From NCBI RefSeq assembly GCF_900104745.1, contig NZ_LT629732.1:1909981-1973980 (forward strand): DNA of 64,000 nucleotides, read 5' to 3'. The notes under the pieces are model-generated. The model searched no databases. It was given only the letters and a program-made list of their open reading frames with translations, and was not told where the DNA came from. The translations under genes were made by a program, and so were the position numbers. The first letter of the stretch is position 1; each line of letters opens with the position of its first letter. Source of the stretch: Actinopolymorpha singaporensis (GTDB lineage Bacteria; Actinomycetota; Actinomycetes; Propionibacteriales; Actinopolymorphaceae). Of this stretch, positions 1 to 11,198 are shown piece after piece.

Positions 1-2610
<2,610 letters not shown>

Positions 2611-2726
2611 TCAGACCACCGTAAGGCCACCTTCGCAAGCGGTGGAAAGCGCCTGCCCGCCAGCTGAACTCCGACCTTCCGCCGTCCCGCCCGCCCGGTG
2701 GGGCGGACAGACGGCTCCTCGCGCGG

Positions 2727-3500
2727 TCAGGCGGGCCGGGGGCCGGAGCGGGTGGCGATGAACTCCCGCACCCTGGTCCACGCGTCGGCGCACTCGGCCG
2801 CGTAGTCGTCGAAGCTGCGGTCGAAGAAGCTGTGCGGCGCGCCCGGATAGGTGTGCAGCGTGTGCTCCACCCCGGCGGACTCCAGCGCGGCCCGGAACTC
2901 CTCGACCTTCTCCGGCGGGATGCTCTCGTCCGCTCCGCCGAACAGGCCGAGCACCGGAGCCTTGTACTGCGCGGCCTCGCTGATCGGCGTCGGCCCGCCC
3001 TCGACCCGCTGGCGCATGCCGCCGTAGAAGCCGACCACGCCGGCGAGGTCGGTGCGCGACGCGGCGAGGAAGGAGTACGACCCGCCGAAGCAGAAGCCGA
3101 CGGTGAAGACGGAGGTCACCCGGCCACGGGTCCGCAGCCGGTCGACCGCGGCGCCGACGTCGGCCGCGACCGATTCCGGTGTCGTACGGGCGACGTGGGA
3201 GCGGAAGTCGAAGTCGTCACCGCGCGCGTGCGGCGGCTGTTCGGCCGTACGACCGAAGTAGTCGATGGCAATTGCGTCGATGCCCACGCCTGCGAAGCGT
3301 TCGGCGAGGTTCTCGTAGAACCCGAACAGACCGCGCACGTCCGGCATCACCACCACACCGGCCCCACTGGACGCGGGTGCGTCCGCCTCGTACGCGCCGA
3401 ACGTGGCGCCGTCGGCGGCGGTCAGCGTGATGCTGGAGCCGGTGACCGGCTCGGCACCGCCGGGCGGTTCGGGGGGCAGGGCGTCCGCGGCGAAGCACAT
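2727..3500 (-). CDS. Dienelactone hydrolase family protein
   Basis: An alpha/beta hydrolase of 257 residues of the dienelactone hydrolase family, which opens lactone or ester bonds with a Cys-His-Asp triad. The cysteine nucleophile is Cys137 in GFCFGG, the aspartate is in GGADESIPP and the histidine in GAPHSFFD, so the catalytic set is complete. VVVMPDVRGLFGFYENLAERFA near residue 50 is the typical oxyanion-region segment. No signal peptide, so cytoplasmic. Divergent from pntAA across about 90 bp. No aromatic-degradation genes are nearby, so the true substrate is unknown; many actinobacterial relatives are general carboxylesterases. Confidence 0.9.
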   Translation of the reverse strand: MCFAADALPPEPPGGAEPVTGSSITLTAADGATFGAYEADAPASSGAGVVVMPDVRGLFGFYENLAERFAGVGIDAIAIDYFGRTAEQPPHARGDDFDFRSHVARTTPESVAADVGAAVDRLRTRGRVTSVFTVGFCFGGSYSFLAASRTDLAGVVGFYGGMRQRVEGGPTPISEAAQYKAPVLGLFGGADESIPPEKVEEFRAALESAGVEHTLHTYPGAPHSFFDRSFDDYAAECADAWTRVREFIATRSGPRPA

Positions 3501-3589
3501 GGGGCGCTCCTTTCGTCGGTGAGGTACCGCTGTCCGGGCACGGCTCCGAACCTACCTCCGCGTCCGAGGGTGCCGTATGGTGGCCGCCC

Positions 3590-4714
3590 GTGAGGATAGC
3601 CGTACTTCGGGAACGCAGGACCGGTGAACGCCGCGTTGCGCTGCTGCCGGAGCAGCTTCCCCGGCTGCTGGCGGCGGGCGTCGAGGTCTCGGTGGAGTCC
3701 GGCGCCGGCAACGAGGCGGGCGCCACCGACGACGACTACCGTGCGGTGGGTGCGCAGGTGAGCGAGGACGTGCTCACCGGCGCCGACGTCGTGGTGTCGG
3801 TGCAGCCGATCAACCTCAGTACCGCCCGCCAGATCGGCGAGGGTGTGGTGACGGTGTCGTTCCTGCCGACGGCGGAGGAGGTCCCGCTCGTCCGCCGGCT
3901 GCGCGAGCGCCGCATCACGTCGTTCTCCATGGACCTCGTGCCGCGCACCGCCCGGGCGCAGCCGATGGACGCGTTGTCGTCGCAGTCGATGGTCGCGGGC
4001 TACCGCGGTGCGATCGTGGCGGCCGAACGTCTGCAGCGCTTCTTCCCGTTGTTCATGACGGCTGCCGGTACGGTGCGGCCGGCGACGGTGCTGGTGCTCG
4101 GCGCCGGGGTCGCCGGGCTGCAGGCGATCGCCACCGCGCGCCGGCTCGGTGCGGTGGTGGAGGCCTACGACGTACGCGAGAGTTCGGCGGAGGAGGTGGC
4201 GAGCGTCGGCGGGAAGTTCGTGCAACTCGACCTGCCGCCACTCGCCGGGGCCGGGGGCTACGCGCGGGAGATGACCGAGGAACGCGCCACCCGGCAGCGG
4301 GAGCTGCTCGCCCCGCACGTCGCGGCCGCCGACGTGCTGATCACCACCGCGGCAGTGCCCGGCCGGACCGCGCCGGTGCTCGTCACCACCGACATGGTCG
4401 CCGGAATGCGCGCAGGGTCGGTGGTGGTCGACCTGGCCGCCGACCAGGGCGGGAACGTCGAGGGCAGCATCCCCGGGCACGAGGTGATGGTCGAGGGCGT
4501 GCTGGTCTGGGGTGGTTCGAACGTGCCCAGTCAGCTGCCGCGACCGGCCAGCGAACTCTACGGACACAACGTGGTCAACGTGCTGTTGCTGATGCTGCGT
4601 GTCGGCGCTCTGCATCTGGACTTCGGTGATGACATCCTGTCCGCCACCTGCGTGACCCACGCGGGTGAGGTGGTCCACCGACCGACGCTCGAACTCCTCG
4701 GGGAGGTGGGGTAG
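3590..4714 (+). CDS. pntAA: NAD(P) transhydrogenase alpha subunit 1 (NAD-binding domain I)
   Basis: The soluble NAD(H)-binding component (374 residues) of proton-translocating transhydrogenase, which uses the proton gradient to move hydride from NADH to NADP+. It resembles alanine dehydrogenase: RRTGERRVAL near the N-terminus, the Rossmann motif VLVLGAGVAGLQAIATARRLGA near residue 165, and YDVR at its end. Start is GTG at 3590. Its stop overlaps the next start by one base (TAGTG), so the three pnt genes are translationally coupled. This three-gene split arrangement is common in actinobacteria and alphaproteobacteria. Expected role: NADPH supply. Confidence 0.95.
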   Translation: MRIAVLRERRTGERRVALLPEQLPRLLAAGVEVSVESGAGNEAGATDDDYRAVGAQVSEDVLTGADVVVSVQPINLSTARQIGEGVVTVSFLPTAEEVPLVRRLRERRITSFSMDLVPRTARAQPMDALSSQSMVAGYRGAIVAAERLQRFFPLFMTAAGTVRPATVLVLGAGVAGLQAIATARRLGAVVEAYDVRESSAEEVASVGGKFVQLDLPPLAGAGGYAREMTEERATRQRELLAPHVAAADVLITTAAVPGRTAPVLVTTDMVAGMRAGSVVVDLAADQGGNVEGSIPGHEVMVEGVLVWGGSNVPSQLPRPASELYGHNVVNVLLLMLRVGALHLDFGDDILSATCVTHAGEVVHRPTLELLGEVG

Positions 4715-5034
4715 TGACCGAGGGAGTCGCTCTGCTGACCGTCTTCGTGCTCAGCGCGTTCACTGGGTACGAGGTCATCTCGAAGGTTTCCACGACGTTG
4801 CACACGCCGTTGATGTCGGGTGCGAACGCGATCCACGGCATCATCCTGATCGGGGCGATCCTGGTGACCGGCCGGGCCCGCGACACCGTGGAGCTGTGGG
4901 TCGGACTGGTGGCGGTGTTCCTCGCGACCCTGAACCTCGTGGGCGGTTTCGTGGTGACCGACCGGATGCTGGAGATGTTCCGTGCCCGGACTCCTGCCCG
5001 GACTCCTGCCCGGACCCCCAGGCGCCATGGCTGA
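4714..5034 (+). CDS. pntAB: NAD(P) transhydrogenase alpha subunit 2 (membrane segment)
   Basis: Small integral membrane part (106 residues) of the transhydrogenase, carrying the first helices of the proton channel (domain II). Three hydrophobic segments are visible: VALLTVFVLSAFTGYEVIS, the stretch around HGIILIGAILVTG, and LWVGLVAVFLATLNLVGGFVV followed by TDRML. GTG start overlaps the pntAA stop. The C-terminus ends in ARTP repeated three times from a 12-bp tandem repeat, which is not a family feature and overlaps the region just before the pntB start. Confidence 0.93.
   Translation: MTEGVALLTVFVLSAFTGYEVISKVSTTLHTPLMSGANAIHGIILIGAILVTGRARDTVELWVGLVAVFLATLNLVGGFVVTDRMLEMFRARTPARTPARTPRRHG
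4985..5020 (+). repeat. 12-bp tandem repeat at the pntAB/pntB junction
   Basis: cccggactcctg occurs at 4985-4996 and 4997-5008, with a degenerate third copy at 5009-5020. In the pntAB frame it encodes RTPA units of the C-terminal tail, and it occupies the place where the pntB ribosome-binding site would lie. Confidence 0.85.
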
Positions 5035-6412
5035 TCCCACGACGACGCCCGGGTGGGCGCAGATCGGCTACCTCGTCGCGGCGGTGTGCTTCATCCTCGC
5101 CCTTCGCGGGCTGGCCGCACCGCGCACGTCGCGGATCGGCAACCTCGTCGGAGCCGCCGGTGCGGTGCTGGCGGTGGCCCTGACGTTCGCCGCCGTACGT
5201 CCCGCCCATCTCCTTCCGATCCTGGTCGCCATCGCCCTCGGAGCCGCGGTGGGGGCAGTCGCCGCCCGCCGGGTGGTGATGACGGCGATGCCGCAACTGG
5301 TGGCGTTGTTCAACGGCGTCGGCGGCGCGTCGGCCGCCCTGGTGGCGCTGCTCGAACTCGGCGGGTTCGCCGACGCCGGCGTGGGTGTCCGGATCGCGGT
5401 GGCGTTCACGGTGCTGGTTGGCGCCGTGAGCTTCGCGGGTTCGCTGGTGACCTTCGGCAAGCTGCAGGACTGGGTGCCCGGCCGGCCGATCGTCGTACCC
5501 CACACCCGGCTGGTGTACGGCGGTGTTCTCGGCGCGACCCTTGCGGCGGCGGTGACCACCGTCGTGCTCGGGTCGGTGGTGTTCGGGATCGTGCTGGCGG
5601 TGCTGTCGCTCGGCGTGGGTGTGCTGCTGGTGTTGCCGGTCGGCGGCGCGGACGTCCCGATCGTCGTGTCGCTGCTCAACGCCTTCACCGGTCTGTCGGT
5701 GGCCGCGAGCGGGTACCTGCTGGGCAACGCGTTGCTGCTGGTGGCAGGCACCCTCGTCGGCGCGGCCGGCACGTTGCTGACCAGGCTGATGGCCCAGGCG
5801 ATGGGCCGCAGCGTGACGACGATCCTGTTCGGTGGGCTCGCCGGCCCTTCGACGCAGGGTGCGACGGAGGAGAGCTCCCGGCCGGTGAAGTCGGCCGGCG
5901 CCGGGGACATCGCGGTGATGCTGGGGTACGCGCGCCGGGTGGTGCTGATCCCTGGATACGGACTGGCCGTCGCGCAGGCGCAGCACGCGCTGCGCGAACT
6001 CGCCGAGGCCTTGGCCGCGCGCGACGTCGAGGTCGTGTACGCCATCCATCCGGTGGCGGGCCGGATGCCCGGCCACATGAACGTGCTGCTCGCCGAGGCC
6101 GACGTGCCGTACGACCAGTTGGTGGAGATGGCCGACGTCAACCCGGAGTTCCGGGCCACCGACGTGGCGCTCGTCGTCGGCGCGAACGACGTGGTGAACC
6201 CGTCCGCGCGGGAGCCGTTCGGTTCGCCCATCGCGGGCATGCCGATCCTGAACGCCGACGAGGCCAAGGCCGTGGTGTTCCTGAAGCGATCGATGCGGCC
6301 GGGGTTCGCCGGCATCGAGAACCCCCTGTTGCACGACCCGAAGACGACCGTGCTCTTCGGCGACGCAAAGGAGTCGTTGACGAGGCTGGTCGCCGCGCTG
6401 CGCGCGGTGTGA
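5027..6412 (+). CDS. pntB: NAD(P) transhydrogenase beta subunit (domain II helices and NADP-binding domain III)
   Basis: Membrane and NADP(H)-binding subunit (461 residues). The N-terminal 270 residues are about eight to nine hydrophobic helices; the C-terminal 180 residues are domain III with GYGLAVAQAQHALRELAE, HPVAGRMPGHMNVLLAEA and the NADP-binding GANDVVNP segment. ATG at 5027 fits the family N-terminus (MADPTTTPGW...IGYLVAAVCFILALRGL); an in-frame GTG at 4982 would only add repeat-encoded PGLL units. It overlaps the pntAB stop by 8 nt. The gene converges on the HNH gene across 55 bp, in which I see no clear terminator. Confidence 0.95.
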   Translation: MADPTTTPGWAQIGYLVAAVCFILALRGLAAPRTSRIGNLVGAAGAVLAVALTFAAVRPAHLLPILVAIALGAAVGAVAARRVVMTAMPQLVALFNGVGGASAALVALLELGGFADAGVGVRIAVAFTVLVGAVSFAGSLVTFGKLQDWVPGRPIVVPHTRLVYGGVLGATLAAAVTTVVLGSVVFGIVLAVLSLGVGVLLVLPVGGADVPIVVSLLNAFTGLSVAASGYLLGNALLLVAGTLVGAAGTLLTRLMAQAMGRSVTTILFGGLAGPSTQGATEESSRPVKSAGAGDIAVMLGYARRVVLIPGYGLAVAQAQHALRELAEALAARDVEVVYAIHPVAGRMPGHMNVLLAEADVPYDQLVEMADVNPEFRATDVALVVGANDVVNPSAREPFGSPIAGMPILNADEAKAVVFLKRSMRPGFAGIENPLLHDPKTTVLFGDAKESLTRLVAALRAV

Positions 6413-6467
6413 GCCACGGCTGTACCCCGCTCCCCGTGCGGTACCTGCTGGGGCGGCGCCTACGCCC

Positions 6468-8267
6468 CTATGGCCGGCGTACTTTCTGTTGCGGGTCCAC
6501 CCATTCGGGTGGGGTGTATTCGGGGTGGCCGTGGTTGCCCATGCGGACTTGCCAGCCTTTGTGGTGGACGTAGGTGTGGTGGGTTTTGCAGAGCAGTACT
6601 CCGTTGGCGAGGTCGGTGGGGCCGAAGTCTTCCCAGGCGGTGATGTGGTGGGCGATGCAGCGGCGTTCGGGGACGTGGCAGCCGGGGAAGTGGCAGTGGC
6701 TTCCGTCGCGGATGGCGAGGGCTCGTCGTTGTGGTTCGGTGAAGAACCGGTCGGCCGTTCCGATGTCGAGGATTTCGCCGTTGCCGCCGAGGACGACGGG
6801 GATGATGTTGGCGTCGCAGGCCATGCGGCGGATGGTGGCGACGGAGAGTGGTTCTCCGCGCAGGCCGAGGATCCGGGCCGATCCGCCGCCGCCGCACTTG
6901 GTGCAGCCGTCGTGGGGATCGATGGGTTCGTCAGGGTTGATGGGGTCGTCAGGGTCGATGGCAGCCTCCGGCGCCGCCGCTCCATCCTCAGGTTCGGCGT
7001 ACTTGTCCGCGTCTTCGTCCGGATCACCGAAGTGTGGTTGGGGAATTGCTTCGGGTCCGTGTCCCGGTCCGGCACCTGGATCCGGTTCGGTTGCGGTGTT
7101 CTGTTGTGGCTGTTGCCCGGGTTCTCGCCGTCCGGGTATTCGCTCCGCGACAGCGGCCGGATTGTTCTTGGTGGGCTTGAAGTTGGGGGTGCCCGTCGTG
7201 CCAGCGGTATCCGTGCCGCCGTCGCTCTGCGCGCCGTTGGACTGCGCGCCGTCGCTTTGCCTGCCGTCGCTTTGTTTCCGGTTCTTTCGCTTGGCCTGGC
7301 GTGTGGCGTCGGGGGTTTGGCAGCCGCAGGGGATGGGGCGGACGGGGGTGGTGTCGTCGATGGTGCCGAACCCGGTGCCTTGTAGGAGTTGGTCCAGGCC
7401 GATGGTGACGGTGACGCAGTCGCGTCCGCGGCCGCGGTTCGGCGACGCCTGCCACTCGGCCATCCTGGCCACGAGTTCGGCGAACGCGTCCCCACGTTTT
7501 TGGTCAAGGGGACGTTCCTCGGGTTCGGGGCGGGTATCTGCGGCGATCAGCGCCTCGATGATCTTGCGGAGAGTGTCCATCTCCAGCACCGGCAGTTTGA
7601 CGATCATGGTTTCGGACCCGGGGATCCCGTTGGGCAGGTATTTCAGGGAGCGTTTGCGTTCGGCGGCGCGTTCGGCGGCGTCGAGTTCCTCACCCAGCCG
7701 CCGTTCCCATTCCTCCGGGGCGAGCACCAGCAGCAGGTGCCGCCCCAGCAGCCGCACATCGTCGGGGTTACGCCGCCGGGATTCGTCGATCAGGTACTCC
7801 TCGCCCTGCACCCGTTGTTCCAGGCTGATCCAGGTGGGCAGGTCCTTGATCGCGGCGGCGATCACCTGCGCGTGCCGAAACGACACCTCACCCCGCGCCA
7901 ACGCCCGCGCCGTCAACGTGACCGTGCGGTCCAGGTCACGCGCCAGGGCCACGGCGGCGGAAGCATCGTTCTTCGACATCCGCTGCGCGGTCCGCAGCCA
8001 CCCCGCCGTGGTCGGCGCACCGGTCGTCTTGGCGACGTCGCAGGCCTCGGCCCGGGCGACCATGGCCAGTTTCAGTGCGGACATCTTCGCCTCATCGGCC
8101 CGGTGCAGGTCGAACAACCGGCCGAGCTTCTCAGGGCGAAGCGACAGCATCGGCGCGGCCAGCGCGTCAGCGAGGATGGTGGCGACCTCGGCCAGCGCAG
8201 CCTCCAGCCGCTGCTCGGCGTCGGTGCCGCCATCCCAGCCCGAAGAGCCCTGCGCTGTCGAATACAT
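6468..8267 (-). CDS. DUF222 domain HNH endonuclease (13E12 repeat family)
   Basis: A 599-residue member of the actinobacterial DUF222/HNH family. Residues about 20-300 are the helical DUF222 region (GEVSFRHAQVIAAAIKDLP, a family hallmark). Residues about 320-460 are a hydrophilic low-complexity insert with QSDG-type repeats and Asp/Pro runs. The HNH nuclease lies near 520-580: CHFPGC, CIAHHITAWEDFG, LLCKTHHTYVHHKGW, which retains the metal-ligand His and Cys residues. The biological role of the family is unresolved; it is widespread and multicopy in actinobacteria. A second, broken family member is at the right end of the window. The 371-bp upstream region holds an inverted pair of DnaA-box sequences. 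Confidence 0.9.
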   Translation of the reverse strand: MYSTAQGSSGWDGGTDAEQRLEAALAEVATILADALAAPMLSLRPEKLGRLFDLHRADEAKMSALKLAMVARAEACDVAKTTGAPTTAGWLRTAQRMSKNDASAAVALARDLDRTVTLTARALARGEVSFRHAQVIAAAIKDLPTWISLEQRVQGEEYLIDESRRRNPDDVRLLGRHLLLVLAPEEWERRLGEELDAAERAAERKRSLKYLPNGIPGSETMIVKLPVLEMDTLRKIIEALIAADTRPEPEERPLDQKRGDAFAELVARMAEWQASPNRGRGRDCVTVTIGLDQLLQGTGFGTIDDTTPVRPIPCGCQTPDATRQAKRKNRKQSDGRQSDGAQSNGAQSDGGTDTAGTTGTPNFKPTKNNPAAVAERIPGRREPGQQPQQNTATEPDPGAGPGHGPEAIPQPHFGDPDEDADKYAEPEDGAAAPEAAIDPDDPINPDEPIDPHDGCTKCGGGGSARILGLRGEPLSVATIRRMACDANIIPVVLGGNGEILDIGTADRFFTEPQRRALAIRDGSHCHFPGCHVPERRCIAHHITAWEDFGPTDLANGVLLCKTHHTYVHHKGWQVRMGNHGHPEYTPPEWVDPQQKVRRP

Positions 8268-8638
8268 GTTCGAAGTCTAGTGGCCGGCACCGCCATCAAG
8301 ACCGTTGTCCACAAGGAGATCCCGATCCGCCACCTGTGGACAAAAACGTGGTCCGCACTCCTCGCAGACAGCGCCGACCATGCGGCGGGCGCGCCCTGGT
8401 CGCGACAGTTGCACGCGCTCACCGCTCGACGGAGAACGAAGTCGGTGTGCCTGGATCATCGTGCCGAGCCGGTCGATCTGCCGGCCCTACTCAGGACGCG
8501 CGTCGCCGGGACCGCCGTGCACACGTGGGCACACCGAACGACGCCGAGAACACTCGGACAACTGTCAATGGCAGCTTGCGGCTACCGACCTGCGCCTCTG
8601 CTGACAGTGACAGGTGGAGAACGGCGATGCGTGGAAGC
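8268..8638. other. Intergenic region between HNH gene and isochorismatase-like gene
   Basis: 371 bp without a convincing gene; the open frames here have poor codon use. The part next to the HNH start carries two DnaA-box sequences in inverted orientation (annotated separately). The remainder shows nothing recognisable. Confidence 0.7.
8305..8343. promoter_or_regulatory. Inverted pair of DnaA-box-like 9-mers
   Basis: TTGTCCACA at 8305-8313 and its exact reverse complement TGTGGACAA at 8335-8343, separated by 21 bp and starting 38 bp upstream of the HNH start codon. This 9-mer matches the high-GC actinobacterial DnaA-box consensus. The pair could also form a hairpin with a 21-nt loop in RNA. 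No dnaA, dnaN or AT-rich unwinding element is nearby, so it is not oriC. Role unknown: regulation by DnaA, DnaA titration, or a hairpin tied to the HNH family. Confidence 0.6.
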
Positions 8639-9190
8639 TCAGCCGAAGTCGACGGAATCGGTGGTGACCGTGCCTGCCTGCCGGCCGGGAGCGGTGTGGT
8701 TCGCCCAGTAGAGGTTCGTGTGGTCGATCACCTTGTCGGGCGTGGGTGCGCCCCACTCGGAGAGGTCCTCGGTGGTGTGGGCGTCGCCGACCAACGTCAC
8801 GTCGTACCCACGGACGATCCCTCCGTGAAGCGTGGAACGGATGCACTCGTCGGTCTGCGCGCCGGTGACGACGAGGCGCCCGATTCTCCGCTCGGCGAGC
8901 ACGGTCTCGAGGTCGGTGTCCTCGAACGAGTCGGGATACCGCTTGTGCACGACCGGCTCGGAATCCTTCTGGGTGAGCTCCGGGACGTACTGCCAGCCGT
9001 CGCTGCCCATAGGCAGGTTGTCGGCCGAGTGCTGCACCCACACCACGGGGACGTTCTCGGACCTGGCCCGGTCCACGAGCGAGGCGATGTTGGCGACAAC
9101 GGCGTCTCGGTTGTGGGCACCTCCGACGACGTCGTTCTGCACGTCGATCACCAGCAGCGCGGTGTGCGAGCGGTCGCTCAGGGTGGTCAT
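8639..9190 (-). CDS. Isochorismatase-like cysteine hydrolase
   Basis: 183-residue member of the cysteine hydrolase superfamily that includes nicotinamidase and isochorismatase. The triad is visible: Asp in LLVIDVQNDVV (residue 16 region), Lys in HKRYPDSFEDT, and Cys in TGAQTDECIRSTLHGGIVRGYDV, followed by the usual VGDAHTT. No signal peptide. It is divergent from the ABC exporter across 143 bp. Substrate cannot be assigned; no NAD-salvage or siderophore genes are adjacent. Confidence 0.9.
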   Translation of the reverse strand: MTTLSDRSHTALLVIDVQNDVVGGAHNRDAVVANIASLVDRARSENVPVVWVQHSADNLPMGSDGWQYVPELTQKDSEPVVHKRYPDSFEDTDLETVLAERRIGRLVVTGAQTDECIRSTLHGGIVRGYDVTLVGDAHTTEDLSEWGAPTPDKVIDHTNLYWANHTAPGRQAGTVTTDSVDFG

Positions 9191-9333
9191 GGCGCTCCTC
9201 GGCAGGTGGCAGCGTTCGGGGTGCGCTCACGGTATGCCCGTCCGCCGACAAGCAACACCGACCTACGAAAGTCGCATGCGGAGGCAACCGAACGCCGTGG
9301 TGTGCACCGTCGTGCCGTACCCAGACTGATCAG

Positions 9334-10368
9334 GTGACCAACGAGACCTGGACCACTCCCGGCGGGAACGCCGTCGTCGTGGCGGCCCTCCACAAGAGTT
9401 ACGGCCCCGTGCACGCCGTCCGCGGTGTGAGCTTCGAGGTCCGTCACGGGGAGATCTTCGCCCTGCTCGGACCCAACGGGGCCGGCAAGTCGACCACCCT
9501 GGAGATCCTCGAAGGTTTCCGTACCCGCGACTCAGGCCACGTCGAGGTGCTCGGCATCGACCCCGGCGAGCGGTCGGGCGAGCGGGAGCTGAGAGAGCGG
9601 ATCGGCCTTGTGCTGCAGGACGTCGCCGTGGAGCCGCACCTCACGGTACGCGAGACCATCGCTCGCGACGCGGGCTACTACCGCGCTCCGCGCGACGTGG
9701 ACGAGGTGATCGGCCTGGTCGGTCTCACCGAGCAGAGGCGCCGGAAGGTCCGGTCGCTGTCCGGTGGTCAGAAGCGCCGGTTGGACCTCGCGCTCGGCAT
9801 GATCGGCGACCCGAGCCTGCTGTTCCTCGACGAACCCACGACCGGCTTCGACCCCGCCGCCCGGCAGGGTGCCTGGGACCTCGTGCGTCGGTTGCGTGCG
9901 GCCGGAACGACCATCGTGCTCACCACCCACTACATGGAGGAGGCGCAGCAACTCGCCGACCGGCTGGCGGTGATCGCGGGCGGCCGGATCATCTCCGAGG
10001 GGACTCCCACGACGCTCGGAGGCCGGGACAGTGCCCGAGCCCGGGTGCGGTTCGCCCTGCCCGGCGGGTGGACGCTCGCCCGGATGCCGTTGGCGGCGGG
10101 GGAGTCGGTGTCCGGCCCGGACCGCGGCGGCCTGGTGGCCGTGGAGACCGCCGAGCCGACGGGGACGCTGCACCGGCTCACCGGCTGGGCACTCGCCGTG
10201 GGAGCGGTACTCGACGGCCTCACGGTCGAGCGCCCAAGCCTGGAGGACGTCTACCTCCGCCTCACCGGCGCGCCGGGCCAGAGCGCAGCCGAGCCCGACT
10301 CGCCCGCACCAGACTCGCCCGCACCCGACTCGTCGCCCGGCCCCGGCCTGGAGAGGAGCGCCCGATGA
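9334..10368 (+). CDS. ABC transporter ATP-binding protein (ABC-2 exporter)
   Basis: ATPase subunit (344 residues) of a drug or lipid exporter of the DrrA/CcmA type. Walker A GPNGAGKST near residue 49, signature LSGGQKRR, Walker B LLFLDEPT and the switch His in TTHYMEEAQ are all present. The last 25 residues contain DSPAP repeats encoded by a 15-bp repeat, not a family feature. GTG start at 9334. The stop overlaps the permease start in ATGA, so the two subunits are coupled. The exported substrate is unknown. Confidence 0.95.
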   Translation: MTNETWTTPGGNAVVVAALHKSYGPVHAVRGVSFEVRHGEIFALLGPNGAGKSTTLEILEGFRTRDSGHVEVLGIDPGERSGERELRERIGLVLQDVAVEPHLTVRETIARDAGYYRAPRDVDEVIGLVGLTEQRRRKVRSLSGGQKRRLDLALGMIGDPSLLFLDEPTTGFDPAARQGAWDLVRRLRAAGTTIVLTTHYMEEAQQLADRLAVIAGGRIISEGTPTTLGGRDSARARVRFALPGGWTLARMPLAAGESVSGPDRGGLVAVETAEPTGTLHRLTGWALAVGAVLDGLTVERPSLEDVYLRLTGAPGQSAAEPDSPAPDSPAPDSSPGPGLERSAR

Positions 10369-11129
10369 GCCGCGACCTCACGCTGCTGTGGCACCAGATC
10401 CGCTACGAGCAGCTGACGTTCTGGCGCAACCCGCAGAGCGCGTTCTTCACGTTCGCGTTTCCCGTCCTGATCATCACCGTGTTCGGCATGCTGTTCGGCG
10501 GCATCGGCTCGAGCGACTACTTCTTCGGGCTCACCGCCCTGCAGTACTACGTGGGCACCATCGCGGCGACCTCCGTGCTCGGGGCGTGCTACAGCCAGCT
10601 GGCGATCGTGCTGGCGACGCGGCGGCAGAACGGCCTGCTCAAACGGGTCCGGGCCACTCCGCTGCCGAGTGGGACCTACTTCCTCGGGTTGCTGGCGCAC
10701 TGCGTCCTGGTGAGCGTCGTGGACGTCGTGCTCATCCTCGGTGTCGGCCGGGTGTTCGGCGTGCCGCTGCCCGGTCCGTCCCACTGGCCGGCGCTGGCGG
10801 TGACACTCGTGCTCGGCGCGGCCGCCTTCTGCGCACTGGGAGTCGGGGTGGCCTCGCTGATCCGCAATGCCGAGGCCGCACCCGCGGTGGTGCAGTTCGT
10901 ACTCTTCCCGCTGGTGTTCGTGTCCGGCACGTACATGCCGATCCACGCGGACGTGATCAACCGGGTCGCGGACTTCCTGCCGGTACGGCCGTTCAACCAG
11001 GCGTTGCTCGCGGCGTTGGGCGGGGACGGCGGGTTCGGGTGGGCCGGCCTCGGCGTACTCGCCGCGTGGGGAGTCGCCGGTGCGCTGGTGGCCGTCCGGC
11101 GGTTCCACTGGGACCCCCGCCCGGAGTGA
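10365..11129 (+). CDS. ABC-2 type transporter permease
   Basis: Membrane subunit (254 residues) paired with the preceding ATPase. Six hydrophobic segments are visible, from FFTFAFPVLIITVFGMLFGG through YFLGLLAHCVLVSVVDVVLI to LGVLAAWGVAGALVAVRRF. The start at ATG 10365 gives the typical cytoplasmic N-terminus (SRDLTLLWHQIRYEQLTFWRNP) and a 4-nt overlap with the ATPase. An open frame further upstream in this phase lies inside the ATPase gene and is not used. Confidence 0.93.
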   Translation: MSRDLTLLWHQIRYEQLTFWRNPQSAFFTFAFPVLIITVFGMLFGGIGSSDYFFGLTALQYYVGTIAATSVLGACYSQLAIVLATRRQNGLLKRVRATPLPSGTYFLGLLAHCVLVSVVDVVLILGVGRVFGVPLPGPSHWPALAVTLVLGAAAFCALGVGVASLIRNAEAAPAVVQFVLFPLVFVSGTYMPIHADVINRVADFLPVRPFNQALLAALGGDGGFGWAGLGVLAAWGVAGALVAVRRFHWDPRPE

Positions 11130-11170
11130 GCCCGCCCGGAGTGAGCCCGCCCGGAGTGAGCCCGCCCGGG
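11126..11170. repeat. Three 15-bp tandem repeats after the ABC permease
   Basis: gtgagcccgcccgga occurs at 11126-11140, 11141-11155 and 11156-11170 (last base differs). The first copy contains the permease TGA stop, so the expansion sits at the stop codon and extends the 3' untranslated region towards the converging glycosyltransferase gene. Confidence 0.9.
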
Positions 11171-11198
11171 GTCTCGCCAGTGCGCCCGGACCGGGGGA

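Noticed and set aside
4841-7507. 888-codon minus-strand open frame
   Set aside because: Antisense to the pnt genes and out of frame with the HNH gene; no recognisable domain and poor codon use.
6468-8267. Mobile element or intron homing endonuclease
   Set aside because: No terminal repeats, target-site duplications or intron structure were seen; DUF222/HNH genes are common stand-alone chromosomal genes.
8305-8343. Chromosomal replication origin
   Set aside because: Only two boxes, no AT-rich element, and no dnaA, dnaN, gyrB or rpmH nearby.
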